DNA from: Portunus trituberculatus | Taxonomy: Eukaryota > Arthropoda > Malacostraca > Decapoda > Portunidae | Direction: 5' to 3' | Assembly (NCBI RefSeq): GCF_017591435.1 | Contig: NC_059259.1 | Location: 3,188,119 to 3,252,118 of the forward strand | Length of the DNA: 64,000 nucleotides | In this document: positions 45,757 through 59,300 of the stretch, piece by piece | How positions within the stretch are numbered: the first letter of the stretch is position 1 | How the letters are laid out: every line of letters starts with the position of its first letter | Position numbers and translations under genes: made by a program | The notes under the pieces: generated by a model | Told to the model about the DNA's origin: nothing | Database searches by the model: none | The model's input: only the letters and a program-made list of their open reading frames with translations

Positions 45757-48700
45757 TTTTTTTTTTTTTTTTTGCCATCACCGTCTTGGATATTAGGCCA
45801 TATTTTTTTTTTTATCTTTTATATTTCTTTAAAATTAGGCGTTTTACTATTTTTTCATACATATATAGTTATTTTTATAGATTTTTATTTATATATTTAT
45901 TTATCTTTTTATTTTAGTTTTAACGATTTTTTGTTTATTTGTTTGAATATATTAACATTAATTACCCACTCAGATTCTCATGCACGCTTCATTCACACAG
46001 AGATCCTATACCTATCTCAAAACTATTGTCCTTTGTCAGGGAATGGGGAAGGGAGGAATAACTCACAAGCACACAGGGTGACTACGTAGTATCACTACGT
46101 ATTGCATTTATACATGAAAGGGAAAACATTCACATTAGATCACGCAAAACTGGAATCATACACACTTTCATACTTTTATTTACATACATATTGTTATGAA
46201 CGTTGCCCACACAGCAGGGACACCTCACCCAAAGTCCTTACTTACAGCTTCCGCAGCCGTTACCGTAACTCACTCTTCAGTGGCAAAACAGGACAGCATT
46301 CAGGACGGGGCAGCACATGGATAACGTTGACGAAGGTCAGTGACTAGCGAGGAAGCGAGGTACACAACTCTCACCAGAGGACTCAGGCAGACTCGCATAG
46401 ACAGGTAGGACTAGTATGAAACACTTGGCACAGCTTCTTACGTTTACTTGGGTAATGACACAGTACATAACAGGCAGTGACAGAGTAATACACAGGGCGG
46501 GCGCGGAGACAGCGGTAACAAGAGCGACGGAGAGGAAACCAAGACTAACTGCACTAGGCTGGGGCCATTTTTATACCCCGTTTCCCCCTTGCAATGCCGA
46601 CATTGGCTCACCTCTGAGCCAATCACCGTTGGTTTATCCACGTGCATGGCCATACACATCTGGTGTCCACATCCTGTCTCTCAATACTACCACCTCACTC
46701 CAACAAGTATCTACTATCACTACCCCATACCTTGCGCCGCCGTAACAATATATATTTTCAAATATTTGCAGAGTGAAGAATAAATGACATAATATATATA
46801 CATAAATCACAACTCACTGATTAAATTGGTCTCAGTCAGGTAAATCATCAGTCTATCGACCACATCCGTGTGTTCATCACCCAGAAGGGTGATCTGCGGT
46901 AGCGGGAGGCCGTGGCTCTGGTAATACGTCGCCAAGAGCCGCCTCTCCTCACGATAACGTACACAGTGAAGCTGGATATGCTCGACACAGAGGGTGACAT
47001 TACATGTGGAACAATGTGGTGGGAATGTGTTGGCGATGTAGGGGAGCATGTGGGTGGGGAGGGTGCAGTGCATCCTAAGGCGTACGAGGACCACCTCCTC
47101 TCGCCTTGTGGGGCAATTGGAGGAGGTCCACTCGCCCCGGATGGGTTTGATGGTGTGAAGGTGGAGGTTGTCCAAGTGACTCTGCCACAGGAGTTTTGCT
47201 GATGATTTAACAACTGAGAGATATGACTGCAGATCCCGACGGAGGCTCCACGCTCCCTCGAGCTCTGCAGCAGACCAAGCTAGCATGTCAGCTTGTTCAT
47301 TCCCACATATACTGGAATGACCAGGCACCCAAACCAGTGAGAAGGATTTACGACATGAATTCAACTTATTAATGATGTTGCCCTGGATTTCATTTGTATC
47401 TGTGCGGCCGGACTCTATATTGTCTGAACGGCTGACAGAGAGTCCGAAAAAATGACAATTGAATTATGAAGTGAATTTAGAGCATAATCTATGGCTTTTT
47501 CAATGGCAAAAATTTTCAGCAGAAAAAACCGATGTATGGGTAGGCAGTCGGAACCTGAGAGCACATTCACTTGACCAGACACTTGCACCTACATATTCAC
47601 TTGTCTTGGACCCATCTGTTTAAAGATGTAGGGATAGAGGGAGGCCAGCGAGAAGGGTCTGGAAGTGGTGGTGGAGCTCCACCTCGGTAACAACAGCCTT
47701 CTTTCCCTGAAGCCAGTTAATATTAAAGGAGGTAGCAGGACATCTCCATGGGAGAAGGGTTGGCAGCACGAGGTGGTCCGCATCGTCCAGTCTCACGTCC
47801 GTTTCCTGGCAGAGCATGTGTAGTCTGACTGAGACTGGACAGCAGACCGCGTTGTAAAGATGGTAGTGCTGCCAGATAATCTTGTTTGCTGTGTTACCAA
47901 GGGGAGCTTTCCAAGCCGCCTTCATCCCATGGAATAATAGGAGGGCGTCGCGACGGAGCTGTAGTGGTGGTATGTTGGCTTCAACTTCCATCCGCGCCAC
48001 ATCAGTGCAGCGCAGGGCTCCAAGACACATTCACACACATTCATTCTCAGTGTTAGTTCCGATGCAGACCCATACACTGGTGAGCCATAGACTAAATGAG
48101 AACGAATTAACGACCTGTACACTATTAATAAAGATTTCTTGTCTGCTCCCCTAGAAGTACCAGAAAGGTATTTAAGGACATTGATTTTTTTTACGACAAT
48201 GAATAAACAATTAATTAACATGAGCATTCCAATTGAGTCTGCTGTCAAAATGCAGACCCAAGAACTTGACTGAATTTTTAAATGGTATCGGTTAGCCTTG
48301 AAGAGTCAATTGCAAATCAGGTACGTTACATCTAATGAAAACATCACCGATACACCTAGCAACGGAAAACTTAAATCCCCACAGCGAGGCCCAATGCTGG
48401 ACGGAATCAAGAGCATCTTGAATCCATCCCGCCAAGAACTGTGCGTTGGGCGAGGAGTGCCATAACACACAGTCGTCAGCATATAATGAGTATTTAAGAT
48501 TCCTGGGGATGAGAGTTGTTGACAGAATAGTAGTAATCATAATACAAAATAAAATAGGACTAAGAACACTACCCTGTGGCACCCCGTTCTCCTGGACGAA
48601 AACGTCCGAGGTTACGTTACCAGGGAGCTTGACAGAGAATGTTCCGTCCTGAAGAAAATTATAAAAAAAAATTGACAAGTAACCTCTGAAGCCATAAGCG

Positions 48701-49620
48701 TTGAGTTTCATGAGGATACCGTGTCACCATTTCATGTTGAAGGCTTTGTGGATGTCCAGAAACACCCTTATCATGAATGATTTTTGGCAAATGCCTCTGA
48801 AATGCAATGCTCCAGGTGTGTTAGGTGATCCATTGTGCTTTGGTACTTTCGAAAACCCGTCTGTTGATCACCTAACAAACCCTTCGCTTCTAAAAGAAAA
48901 AGTAGTCTTCACTTTACCATGCGTTCCATGACCTTACATAGGCAGCTCGTGAGCGTAATAGGACGAAACGCACTGGGGTCCTTAAGGCGTCCTGTCTTTT
49001 TTTTGGATTGGAATGGTGTGGTCGAAACGCCAAGACTGGGGGAAAGTGTAGGTGGTCCAGATTCTATTGTAGAGTTAATAATTTTGAAAGGGACTGGTGG
49101 CCGAGATGTTGTAACATGATATATGAAATGTTGTCTGGACCAGGACTGGAGCCTTTACAGGATTTCAGGGCAAAGAGGAGTTCATCTAACGTAAACTCGG
49201 TGTTGTAGTCCGAGTTTACGCCTCCCGTGGCAAAGTTTGGGACAGTGAATTCTGCTGCCTCCTTCTTTGGAAGGAAGGCAGGGTCGTAGTAAGTAGTACT
49301 GCTGGCCTAATGGAATTGATGGGCTATGGCATTTGCTATGTTGGTTTTGTTGTCTATTATGGTGTTATTGATTTTGAGTGAATTATTTCATTATTTAAGA
49401 TGTTTATAGTTTTTCATACTTAAGAAAGGGGAGTGGTGCGGTTTACAGATAAGATAAACTGTCAGAATGATTCTTTCTTTGCATTACGGATGACTTTCCT
49501 TGCCTGAGCCCTTGCCTTTTTCTATTGGCTATGAAATTTGCTTGGCTGGGCTGCTGGCTGAAATGCCTGTATCGTCTACTGCGCTCACGAAGTGCTTGTC
49601 GGCAATCCGTTGTCCACCAT
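45757..49620 (-). mobile_element. LINE C copy a (I/Jockey-like), minus strand, decayed
   Basis: From the T-run at 45752-45773 (its A-tail) the minus strand reads: 3' UTR, C-terminal Cys/His region and RNase H end (47364-46807: VWVPGHSSICGNEQADMLAW), spacer (48030-47620), RT (48711-48292: GVPQGSVLSPILF, YADDCVL), and further RT up to about 49620 in broken frames. The pieces are 80-90 percent like the plus copy at 54615-60418. It is truncated at the point that corresponds to WWTTD in ORF2. A solo LTR interrupts the 3' UTR. Confidence 0.85.
46192..46747. mobile_element. Solo LTR inserted in a LINE C 3' UTR
   Basis: It starts TGTTATGAACG and ends CCGTAACA, giving TG...CA ends with a short TGTTA/TAACA inverted repeat. 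It is 556 bp, flanked by ATAT on both sides (weak, as the target is TA-rich). TTTTTATACCCC at about 46566 may be its TATA box. The LINE 3' UTR resumes on both sides. Gypsy-type is a guess. Confidence 0.65.
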
Positions 49621-49830
49621 TGTTACGGCCCGCCCGTAACATACTCCACTACCATCCTCTCCTCCGCTTGCTACCTCGTTCGCCACCTCTCCACCTCACC
49701 TTCCACGCCACCATCTCATGAACCCTCCACGTCACCGTCTCATGAAGCCCCGCTACTGTCCCGAAGTTGGATTCACGCGGCCCCATTCGACTCCAGCAGA
49801 AGTATTAAAGCAAGCTCGGCTTTCTGGAAA
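49621..49830. mobile_element. Probable LTR fragment between two LINE C copies
   Basis: It opens with a 21-bp palindrome, TGTTACGG-5 bases-CCGTAACA. About 190 bp of CCAC/CTCC-rich sequence follows, with AGTATTAAAGC near the end. Minus LINE C stops at 49620 and plus LINE C begins at 49831. Confidence 0.45.
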
Positions 49831-52800
49831 GGTGTCTTGGAGCCCTGCGCTGCACTCGTGTGGCGCGGATGGAGGTAGAGGCCAATATACCACCCTTGGA
49901 CATTCGTCGCAATTTCCTGCTTTTATCCTTTGGGATAAAAACAGCCCGGAAGGCTCCCCTCGGGACAACAGCAACCAAAATTATATGGCACCACCACCAC
50001 CTCCACACCGCAGCTTGTCGTCCAGTCGCGACGCGTCTGAATGCCCTCTGCCAGCTCACCGGCATTCGACTGGACGACACAGACCACCTGGTGCTACCTA
50101 CTCTTCCCCCATGGAAGCAATCAACAACCACCTTCATCAAGAGCTGGCTTCCGGGGAAGAAGGCTGTTCTTGCCGAGGCGGAGCTCCACCAACACTTCCG
50201 GGCCCTCGTCACTGGCCTCCCTCCATCCCTACATCTCTACACAGACGGCTCCAAGACAGGTGAATGTGTGGGTGCAAGTGTGTGGTCGAGCGAATGTGCC
50301 CTCAGGTTCCGACTGCCTACCCATACATCGGTGTTTTCTGCTGAAATTTTTGCTATTGATAAGACCATAGATTATGCTTTAAATTCACCTCATAATTCAA
50401 TCATAATTTTACGGACTCTATGTCAGCCCTTCAGGCAATAGAGTCCGGCCGCACGGATACAAATGAAATCCAGGGCAACATCGTTAATAAGTTAAACTCA
50501 TGTCGTAAATCCTTCTCACTGATTTGGGTGCCTGGACATTCCAGTATACGCGGGAATGAACAGGCTGACATGCTAGCACGGTCTGCTGCAGAGCTCGAGG
50601 GAGCGTGGAACCTCCGTCGGGATCTGCAGTCATGTCTCTCAGTTGTTAAATCATCAGCAAAACTCCTGTGGCAGAGTCACTGGGACAACCTCCACCTCCA
50701 CACCACCAAACCCATCCTGGGCGAGTGGGCCTCCTCCAATCGCCCCACAAGGCGAGAGGAAGTGGTCCTCGCACGCCTCAGGATGGGCTGCACCCTCCCA
50801 CCCACATGCTCCCCTACATCGCCAACACCTTTCCACCACAGTGTTCCACATGTAATATCACCCTATCTGTCGAGCACGTCCTGCTTCACTGTGTGCGTTA
50901 TCGTGAGGAAAGGCGGCCCTTGGTGGCGTATTGCCGGGGTCGCCGCCTACCGCTAACTCAAACCACCCTTCTGGGTGACGAACATCCGGATGTGGTCGAT
51001 AGACTGATGATCTATCTGACTGAGACCAATTTAATCAGAGTAGTTGTGATATATGTGTGATTTATTTTTTATATATTTTTTACATTACAAGGGCACTGGC
51101 CAAGGGAAAACAAAGTGTTATATAAAAAAAAATCCCGCTGGTTGCCAGGCCCTGTTAAGAGGAAAGTAGGAGAAGAGAAAAACAAAAAATCTAAAAGGAG
51201 GGTCCAGTTAACGTAAGAGGTGTCTTGACACTCCTCTTTTGAAAGAGTTTAAGTCATAGGCAGGTGGAAATACAGACACAGGTAGAGAGTTCCAGAGTTT
51301 ACCAGTGTAGGGAATGAAGGAGTGAAGATACTGGTTAACTCTTGCATTAGGAAGATGGACAGAATAGGGATGAGAAGAAGTAGAGAGTCTTGTGCAGCGA
51401 GGCCGCAGGAGGGGGAAGGCATGCAGTTAGCAAGTTCAGAAGAGCAGACAGCATGAAAACAGCGGTAGAAGACAGATAAAGATGCAACATTGCGGCGGTG
51501 ACTTAAAGAATCAAGACAGTCAGTTAGAGGAGAAGAGTTGATAAGACGAAAAGCTTTAGATTCCACCTTGTTTAGTAAAGCTGTGTGTGGATCCCCAGAC
51601 ATGAGAGCCATACTCCATACACGGGCGGATAAGGCCCTGTACAGAGCAAGCAGCTGGGAGGAGAGAAAATGGACGAAGACGCCACAGGACACCTAACTTC
51701 TTGGAAGCTGATTTAGCAAGAGTAGAGATGTGAAATTTCCAGTTTAGATTTTTAGTGAAGGATAGACCGAGTGTGTTTAATGTAGAGGAGAGGGAAGTTG
51801 AGTGTTATTGAAGAAGAGAGGATAGTTGTCTGGAAGGTTATGTCGAGTAGATAGTTGTAGAAATTGAGTTTTGAGGCATTGAACAAAACCAGGTTTTCTC
51901 TGCCCCAATCAGAAACAAGTGAAAGATCAGAAGTTAGGCGTCCTATAGCATCTCGCCTTGAGTCATTTAATTGTTGTTGGGTTGGGCGTCTGTTGAACGC
52001 TGTTGAATAATGCAAGGTGGTATCATCAGCATAGGAGTGGATAGGGCATTGAGTCAGATTTAGGAGATCATTGATGAATAATAGAAAGAGAGTGGGTGAT
52101 AGGACAGAACCCTGTGGAACACCACTGTTGATAGTTTTAGGGAAGAACAGTGACCGTCTACTACAGCAGCAATAGAACGATCGGAAAGGAAACTGGAGAT
52201 GAAGGTACAGAGAGAAGGATAGAATCCGTAGGAGGGTAGTTTAGAAATTAAAGATTTGTGCCAGACTCTATCGAAGGCTTTCGATATGTCAAGGCCGACA
52301 GCAAAGGTTTCACCGAAGTCCCTAAAAGAGGATGACCAAGATTCAGTTAGGAAAGTAAGAAGATCACCAGTAGATCTGCCTTTACGGAAACCATACTGGC
52401 AATCAGAGAGAAGGTTGTGAGCTGATAGATGCCTCATTATCTTCCTATTAAGGATAGACTCAAAGGCTTTAGAAAGGCAGGAAATCAAAGCTATAGGGCG
52501 GTAGTTAGAAGGATTGGAGTGGTCACCTTTTTAGGGACAGGTTGAATGTGAGCAAACTTCCAGCAAGAAGGATAAATAGAAGTAGAGACACAGATGAAAG
52601 AGTTTGACCAGGCAGTGAGCGAGTTCGGAAGCACAGTTTTTGAGAACAACAGGAGGGACTCCATCCGGACCGTAAGCCTTCCGAGAATCAAGGCCAGAGA
52701 GGGCCAGGAAAACGTCTTTATAAAGAATTTTAATTTTAGGGATGAAGTAGTCAGAGGGTGGAGGAGTAGGAGGAATATGCCCAGAATCATCCAAAGTTGA

Positions 52801-54088
52801 GTTGGTAGCAAAGGTTTGAGCGAAGAGTTCAGCTTTAGAAAAGAAGAGACAGCTGTAGAGCCATCTGGATGAAGTAAAGGAGGGAAAGACGAAGAAGTAA
52901 AGTTGTTAGAGATATTATTGGCTAGATGCCAGAAATCTCGAGAGGAGTTAGAATTGGAAAGACTTTGACATTTTCTATTGATGAAAGAGTTTTAGTAAGT
53001 TGGAGAATAGATTTGGCATGATTACGGGCAGAAATATATAGGGCATGAGTTTCAGCAGTTGGATGGCTACGGAACCGTTTGTGAGCCGCTCTCTATCATT
53101 GACAGCACGAGAACAAGCAGAGTTAAACCAAGGCTTTTTAGCTTTAGGGTTAGAGAAAGTATGAGGAATGTATAGCTCCATGCCAGAGATAATCACCTCT
53201 GTTATGCGCTCGGCACAAAGAGAAGGATCTCTGACATGAAAACAATAATCATCCCAAGGAAATCAGAATAGTACTGCCTTAGTTCCTCCCACTTAGCAGA
53301 GTTAAAATGCCAGAAGCACCTCCGCTTAGGCGGGTCCTGAGGCTGCACTGGAGTGATAGAACAGGTAACGGAAATTAGATTGTGGTCGGAGGAGCCCAAC
53401 GGAGAGGAAAGTTTAACAGAGTAAGCAGAAGGGTTGGAGGTTAGGAAAAGATCAAGAATGTTGGGCGTGTCTCCAAGGCGGTCAGGAATACGGGTAGGGA
53501 ACTGCACTAGCTGCTCTAGGTCATGAAGGATAGCAAAGTTGAAGGTTTGTTCACCAGGTTGGTCAGTGAAAGAAGATGAAAGCCAAAGCTGGTGGTGAAC
53601 ATTGAAATCCCTAAAATGGAGATCTCAGCAAAAGGAAAGTGAGATAAGATGTGCTCCACCTTGGAAGTCAAATAGTCAAAGAATTTTACATAGTCAGAGG
53701 AATTAGGTGAGAGGTATACAGCACAGATGAATTTAGTTAGAGAGTGACATTGAAGTCTTAGCCAGATGGTAGAAAATTCTGAAGATTCAAGATTGTGGGC
53801 ACGAGAGCAAGTGGTGTCGTTACGCACGTATGCGCAACATCCAGCTTTGGATTGAAAATGAGGATAGAGCAAGTAGGAGGGAACAGAAAAGGGGCTGCTG
53901 TCAGTAGTCACAGACAACTGTGTTTCGGTTAGGAAGAGAAGATGAGGTTTAGTAGAGGAGAGGTGGTGTTCCACAGATTGAAAATTAGAACGAAGGCCAC
54001 GAATGTTGCAGAAATTGATAGTGAAAGTATTAGATGAAGTGTCAATGTGTATATATTATGTTATTTATCCTCCACTCTGTAAATATTT

Positions 54089-54173
<85 letters not shown>

Positions 54174-54582
54174 AATAAAAGTATGAAAGCGTGTATGATT
54201 CCAATTTTGCGTGATCTAATGTGAATGTTTTCCTTCATGTATATATGCAATACGTAGTGATGCTACGTAGCCACCCTGTGTGATTGTGAGTTATCCTTCC
54301 CTCCCCATGCCCTGACAAAGGACAATAGTTTTGAGATAGGTATAGGATCCTGTGTGAATGAAGCGTGCATGAGAAATGTGTGGATATTTTGTTAAAAAAA
54401 AAAAAAAAAAAAAAAAATAATAATAATAATAATAATAACTATATAAATAAAATAAATAAATAAATAAACCAATAAAAACTGTATATATGTAAAATAAAAT
54501 AAAAGACCAAATTCTAAAGAAATATAAAAGTCACAAAAAACAATGAAATAAAATGGCCTAATACCCAAGACAGGGTGATGGC

Positions 54583-54614
<32 letters not shown>
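49831..54614 (+). mobile_element. LINE C copy b, plus strand, RNase H and 3' end, split by LINE B
   Basis: It is 5'-truncated after RT. At 49860-50370 lies the spacer and RNase H start (SLHLYTDGSKTGECVGASVW). At 50420-51060 are RNase H end and Cys/His tail (VWVPGHSSIRGNEQADMLAR, CSTCNITLSVEHVLLHC). The 3' UTR starts near 51050, is broken by LINE B, and resumes at about 54038 (GTGTATATATTATGTTATTT) to the A-tail at 54585-54614. A (TA)n lies at 54092-54170 inside the UTR. Confidence 0.85.
51075..54035 (-). mobile_element. LINE B (CR1/Jockey-like), nested in LINE C, decayed
   Basis: Minus-strand order: endonuclease (53974-53202: LFLTETQLSV, VYLSPNSSDY, PLGSSDHNLISV), linker, RT (52794-52000: DSRKAYGPDGVPPVVLKN, QYGFRKGRSTGDLLTFLTES, VGLDISKAFDRVWHKSLISK, then a frameshift before GVPQGSVLSP and HSYADDT), and the C-terminal region (51692-51249: AFRLINSSPLTDCLDSLSHR). 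Stops and shifts break it at several points. ORF1 is missing, so it is 5'-truncated. LINE C 3' UTR sequence flanks both ends. Confidence 0.8.
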
Positions 54615-54617
<3 letters not shown>

Positions 54618-55099
54618 CCAACAGACTCGGCCAAGACACCGTGCTGTAAACACGTGTCCTGCGCTCTGTCCTTCACCCACCTCTGTGTGGATTTTTTGTA
54701 CGCCCATCAGGCTTAGGTATTAGTCAAATAAAGTTAGGTTTCCCATTGTCCCGTGTTTTTAGATTTGCCTCTTCACTGTCCTCTCCTTAGCGGCAACAGA
54801 AGGTGTCTGTTGCCCGGTTGTCAGATTGTCTTTCCTCTCACACCTACGGAGGATCCGCCTCAGTGAGCGTGCTTTTGGGGTGAATTAACACCGTCCGGCC
54901 CCCTAGAGTGGTTTGGCAGGACAATCTGACATTAGGTAACTCCTCCCTGACCTCCTCCCACTTGTGTCCTGCTCCTCCTGCAGGAGGGGTGTACCCTCCA
55001 TGCCTGACGGACCTTCCTGCCCTCCCCGTAAGGGAGGGAGGACACTGATCGACGACCCCGACTGCCAGACTGTCTATTGACCCCTCTAAAGCGACGTAT

Positions 55100-56307
55100 G
55101 TGACTCTACATTCCAAGACGAACACCCGCCTGTCTACTGTTAATTCTTTTATAATAAAGAAGGTCATTGACTGTAACATAGGAAATGTCGTTAATGTGAA
55201 AAAACTTGCTAGTGGTGATCTACTTGTTCAGACACTTAACGTAAATCAAGTCAAATCATTGTTGAAGCTCCGGTTCATTCATGACATCGAGATCGAGGCT
55301 TCGATTCCAGTGTCCATGAACTCGTGTCGGGGAGTCGCTTCCCACCGCGATTTTGTGGATATGGAACCGACCGAGATCGTCGATTGCATGACTGATCAGG
55401 ATGTCATTGAGGCTCGGAAAATTACTAAAATGGTTGACGGTACAAGAAGGAGCACAGCATCAGTCATTCTCACCTTCAGTGCTGCTAAGTTGCCAGAGAG
55501 GATTCATGTAGGGTACGAGTCGGTTCCCGTTCGTCCCTACATTCCGAATCCTCTCCGTTGTTTCAAGTGCCAGCTTTATGGTCACCATGGTAACGCTTGT
55601 CGGTCTTCCCACGCTTACTGCGGTAGATGCGCAGGAGAGGGCCACTCTGTGGACCAGTGCACATCCTTGGTAGAGAAGTGCCGTAATTGTGAAGGTGCTC
55701 ACTCCACTTTTTCACGCGATTGTCCCGCGTGGAAAGTGGAGAAAGAGGTCTGCACGGTTAAGGCTACTGAAGGATCTCTTACTATGAAGCAAGGATGCGA
55801 GTGAAGCAGACGCAGGCCGCGCCTGCTTCAAACGTCTCCTACGCTTCAACAGTAAGGGCTCCACCTAAGATGTGTACTGTTGCTATCCAGACTGACCTCA
55901 GCGACCTGCTGCCTGCTCCATCTACCACCACTGATTCCCCTTCAACCTCTGCCTCATCATCTGCTAAATCTACTACTACTACTACTAAAACCTCTACTCC
56001 TATAACTTCCTCTGCTCCATACCTGTCTGCTATTTCTCGTACTCCCAGTAAGGGTGAGAAGACAGACAAGTCTAATAAATTAAATTTAACAAAGCTTGAA
56101 CGTCAACGCCCTTCTCATGTCGTCGCCGCTCCCGCGCCGTCGAGAAGGAGTTCACACGCTCGCTCCCTCTCGACGAGCTCCGGGGAGTTAACAATTGATG
56201 AATCGATGGATGTCACCATTAGTAAGGGCCGGGAGAGGTCCCCCGGCAGCGCCTCTGAGCGCAAAAGGACTAAGAAAACGGCCGCCACCACAACTCTTAA
56301 GCCATAA
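55100..56307 (+). pseudogene. LINE C ORF1 (gag-like, three zinc knuckles), one frameshift
   Basis: The first frame, 55100-55804, reads an N-terminal domain, then PVRPYIPNPLRCFKCQLYGH and three knuckles: C-x2-C-x3-GH-x4-C (about residue 155), C-x2-C-x3-GH-x4-C (about 173) and C-x2-C-x3-H-x6-C (about 195). A shift at about 55795 leads to the second frame, 55795-56307, Ser/Thr-rich with a basic end. Such gags bind element RNA. The true start may be upstream of the ATG at 55100. The stop (TAA, 56305-56307) overlaps the ORF2 start ATG by one base. Confidence 0.8.
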
Positions 56308-59300
56308 TGTTCAAGGTGTTACAGTGGAATTGCAGAAGTATTCGGAATAAAGATCCATATTTGTCACTTTTAGTGAACATACACAGGCCGTCCGTTATTT
56401 GTCTACAAGAGACGAGACTACAGGATCAGCCTGATCCTGCAGTGCTAAAACACTACCATCCGTATAGAAGATATGAGGGACACGGCGTTGCCATATACAT
56501 ACACAAAACACTGACACAAACAGAAGTGACGTTGAATACACCTCTGGAAGCGGTCGCGTGCAGGGTGAGATTCAACGACACGTATCTGGCTATCTGTTCC
56601 TCTACTTGCCTCCCAATACCTCCATTGTTGATGATGACATTACATCTCTTATTAGCCAGCTTCCGGGCAACAGGCTAGTTGTTGGCGACTTTAACGCCCA
56701 TCATCAACAATGGGGAAGTGAGAGGTCAAGTGTACGTGGGGAGCAGATAGTAAACATTTTATTACAGACAAACCTCTGTCTTCTGAACGATGGAAGTGCG
56801 ACTCGTGTAGATGATCGGACTGGTAACGCGTCTGCCATTGATCTGTCGTTGCTCTCGCCAGGTATACTCCTGACTTCTCCTGGGAAGTCATCGACGACTC
56901 CACGGAAGTGACCATCTGCCCATCTGCATCTCTTATGCACGCGACATCCCGCCCACCCCCGCCCTCCCAAGTTTAACTTCAAGAGAGCAGACTGGGCAAC
57001 CTTCCGTGGGGTTGCCGACGTGGATATATCTGGCGAGGACATTGACACGATGGTCAGCAACGCAACACAATCCATATTACACGCCGCTGAGGCTTGTATT
57101 CCGAAGACTTCTGCAGTTTACACTAAGCATGGAGTCTCATGGTGGACAACGGATTGCCGACAAGCACTTCGTGAGCGCAATAGACGATACAGGTACTTCA
57201 GCCAGCAGCCCAGTCAAGCAAATTTCATAGCCTATAAAAAGGCAAGGGCTCAGGCAAGGAAAGTCATCCGTAATGCAAAGAAAGACTCATTCAGACAATT
57301 CATATCATCTGTTAACCGCACCACTCCTCTCTCCAAAGTATGGCAAACAATAAATATCTTAAATAACAGAAAACCATATATTCCTATCACTACCCTAAAA
57401 ATAAATGATAATATAATTGATAACAAAACAGAAATAGCAAATGCCATAGCCCACCAATTCCATCAGGCCAGCAGCACAACTTATTATGACCCTACCTTCC
57501 TTCCAAGGAAGGAGGCTGCAGAACTCATTGTCCCAAACTTTGCCACAGGAGGCGTAAACTCAGACTACAACACAGAGTTTACGTTGGATGAACTCCTCTT
57601 TGCCCTGAAATCCTGTAAAGGCTCCAGTCCTGGTCCAGACAATATTTCATATATCATGTTACAAAATCTCGGCCACCACTCCCTTTCAAAATTATTAACG
57701 CTCTACAATAGAATATGGACCACCTACACTTTCCCTCAGTCTTGGCACTTCGCCCACACCATCCCAATCCCCAAAAAGACTGGACGCCTTACGGACCCCA
57801 GTGCGTTTCGTCCTATTGCGCTCACGAGCTGTCTATGTAAGGTCATGGAACGTATGGTAAAGCGAAGGCTACTTTTTGTTTTAGAAGCGAAGGGTCTGTT
57901 AGGTGATCAGCAGTCGGGCTTTCGGAAGTACCGAAGCACGATGGATCACCTAACACACCTGGAGCATTGCATTTCAGAGGCTTTTGCCAAAAAGAATTCA
58001 TGATAGGGGTGTTTTTAGACATCCACAAAGCCTTCGACATGACATGGCGACACGGCATCCTCATGAAACTCTACGCTCATGGCTTCAGAGGTAACTTGCC
58101 CATTTTTGTTTATAATTTTCTTCAGGACAGAACATTCTCTGTCAAGCTTCCTGGTAACGTAATCTCGGACGTTTTCGTCCAGGAGAACGGGGTGCCGCAG
58201 GGTAGTGTTCTTAGTCCCATTTTATTTTGTATAATGATTAATGATATTCTGTCAACAACTCCCGTCCCAAGGAATCTTAAATACTCATTGTATGCCGACG
58301 ATTGTGCGTTATGGCACTCCTCGCCTAACGCACAATTCTCAGCAGGGCGGATTCAGGATGCTCTTGATTCCGTCCAGCATTGGGCCTCACTATGGGGATT
58401 TAAGTTTTCAGTTGCTAAGTGTATCGGTGTTGTTTTCACTAGACGTAACGTACCTGATTTGCAAATAACTCTTCAAGGCCAACCGATACCGTTTCAAAAT
58501 TCAGTCAAGTTCTTGGGTCTGCATTTTGATAGCAGACTCAATTGGAAGACTCATGTTAATGAATTGCTCATTCGTTGTCGTAAAAGATCAATGTCCTCAA
58601 ATACCTTTCTGGTACTTCATGGGGAGCAGACAGAAAATCTTTATTAATGGTGTACAAGTCCTTAATTCGTTCTCATTTAGACTATGGCTCACTGGTGTAT
58701 GGGTCTGCGTCGGAACCAACACTGAGGAGATTGGATGTACTGCAGAATGAATGTGTGCGAATGTGTCTTGGAGCCCTGCGCTGCACTCGTGTGGCGCGGA
58801 TGGAGGTTGAGGCCAATACACCACCGCTACAACTACGTCGCGACGCCCTCCTTTTATCTCATGGGATAAAAGCGGCTCGGAAAGCTCCCTCGGTAACACA
58901 GCAAACAAGATTATATGGCAGCACCACCACCTCCACAATGCGGTCCGCCGTCCAGTCTCAGTCAGACTACACACGCTCTGCCAGCAAACGGGCGTGAGAC
59001 TGGACGATGCGGACCAGCTCGTGCTGCCCACCCTTCCCCCATGGAAACTTCCCACCACCACCTTCAACATCAACTGGCTTCAGGGGAAGAAGGCTGTGGT
59101 TACCGAGGTGGAGCTCCAACACCACTTCCGAGCCCTCGTCGCTGGCCTCCCTCCATCCCTACATCTCTACACAGACGGCTCCAAGACAGGTGAATGTGTG
59201 GGTGCAAGTGTGGTCGTGTGAATGTGCCCTCAGGTTCCGGCTGCCTACCCATACATCGGTGTTTTCTGCTGAAAGTTTTGCTATTGACAAAGCCATAGAT

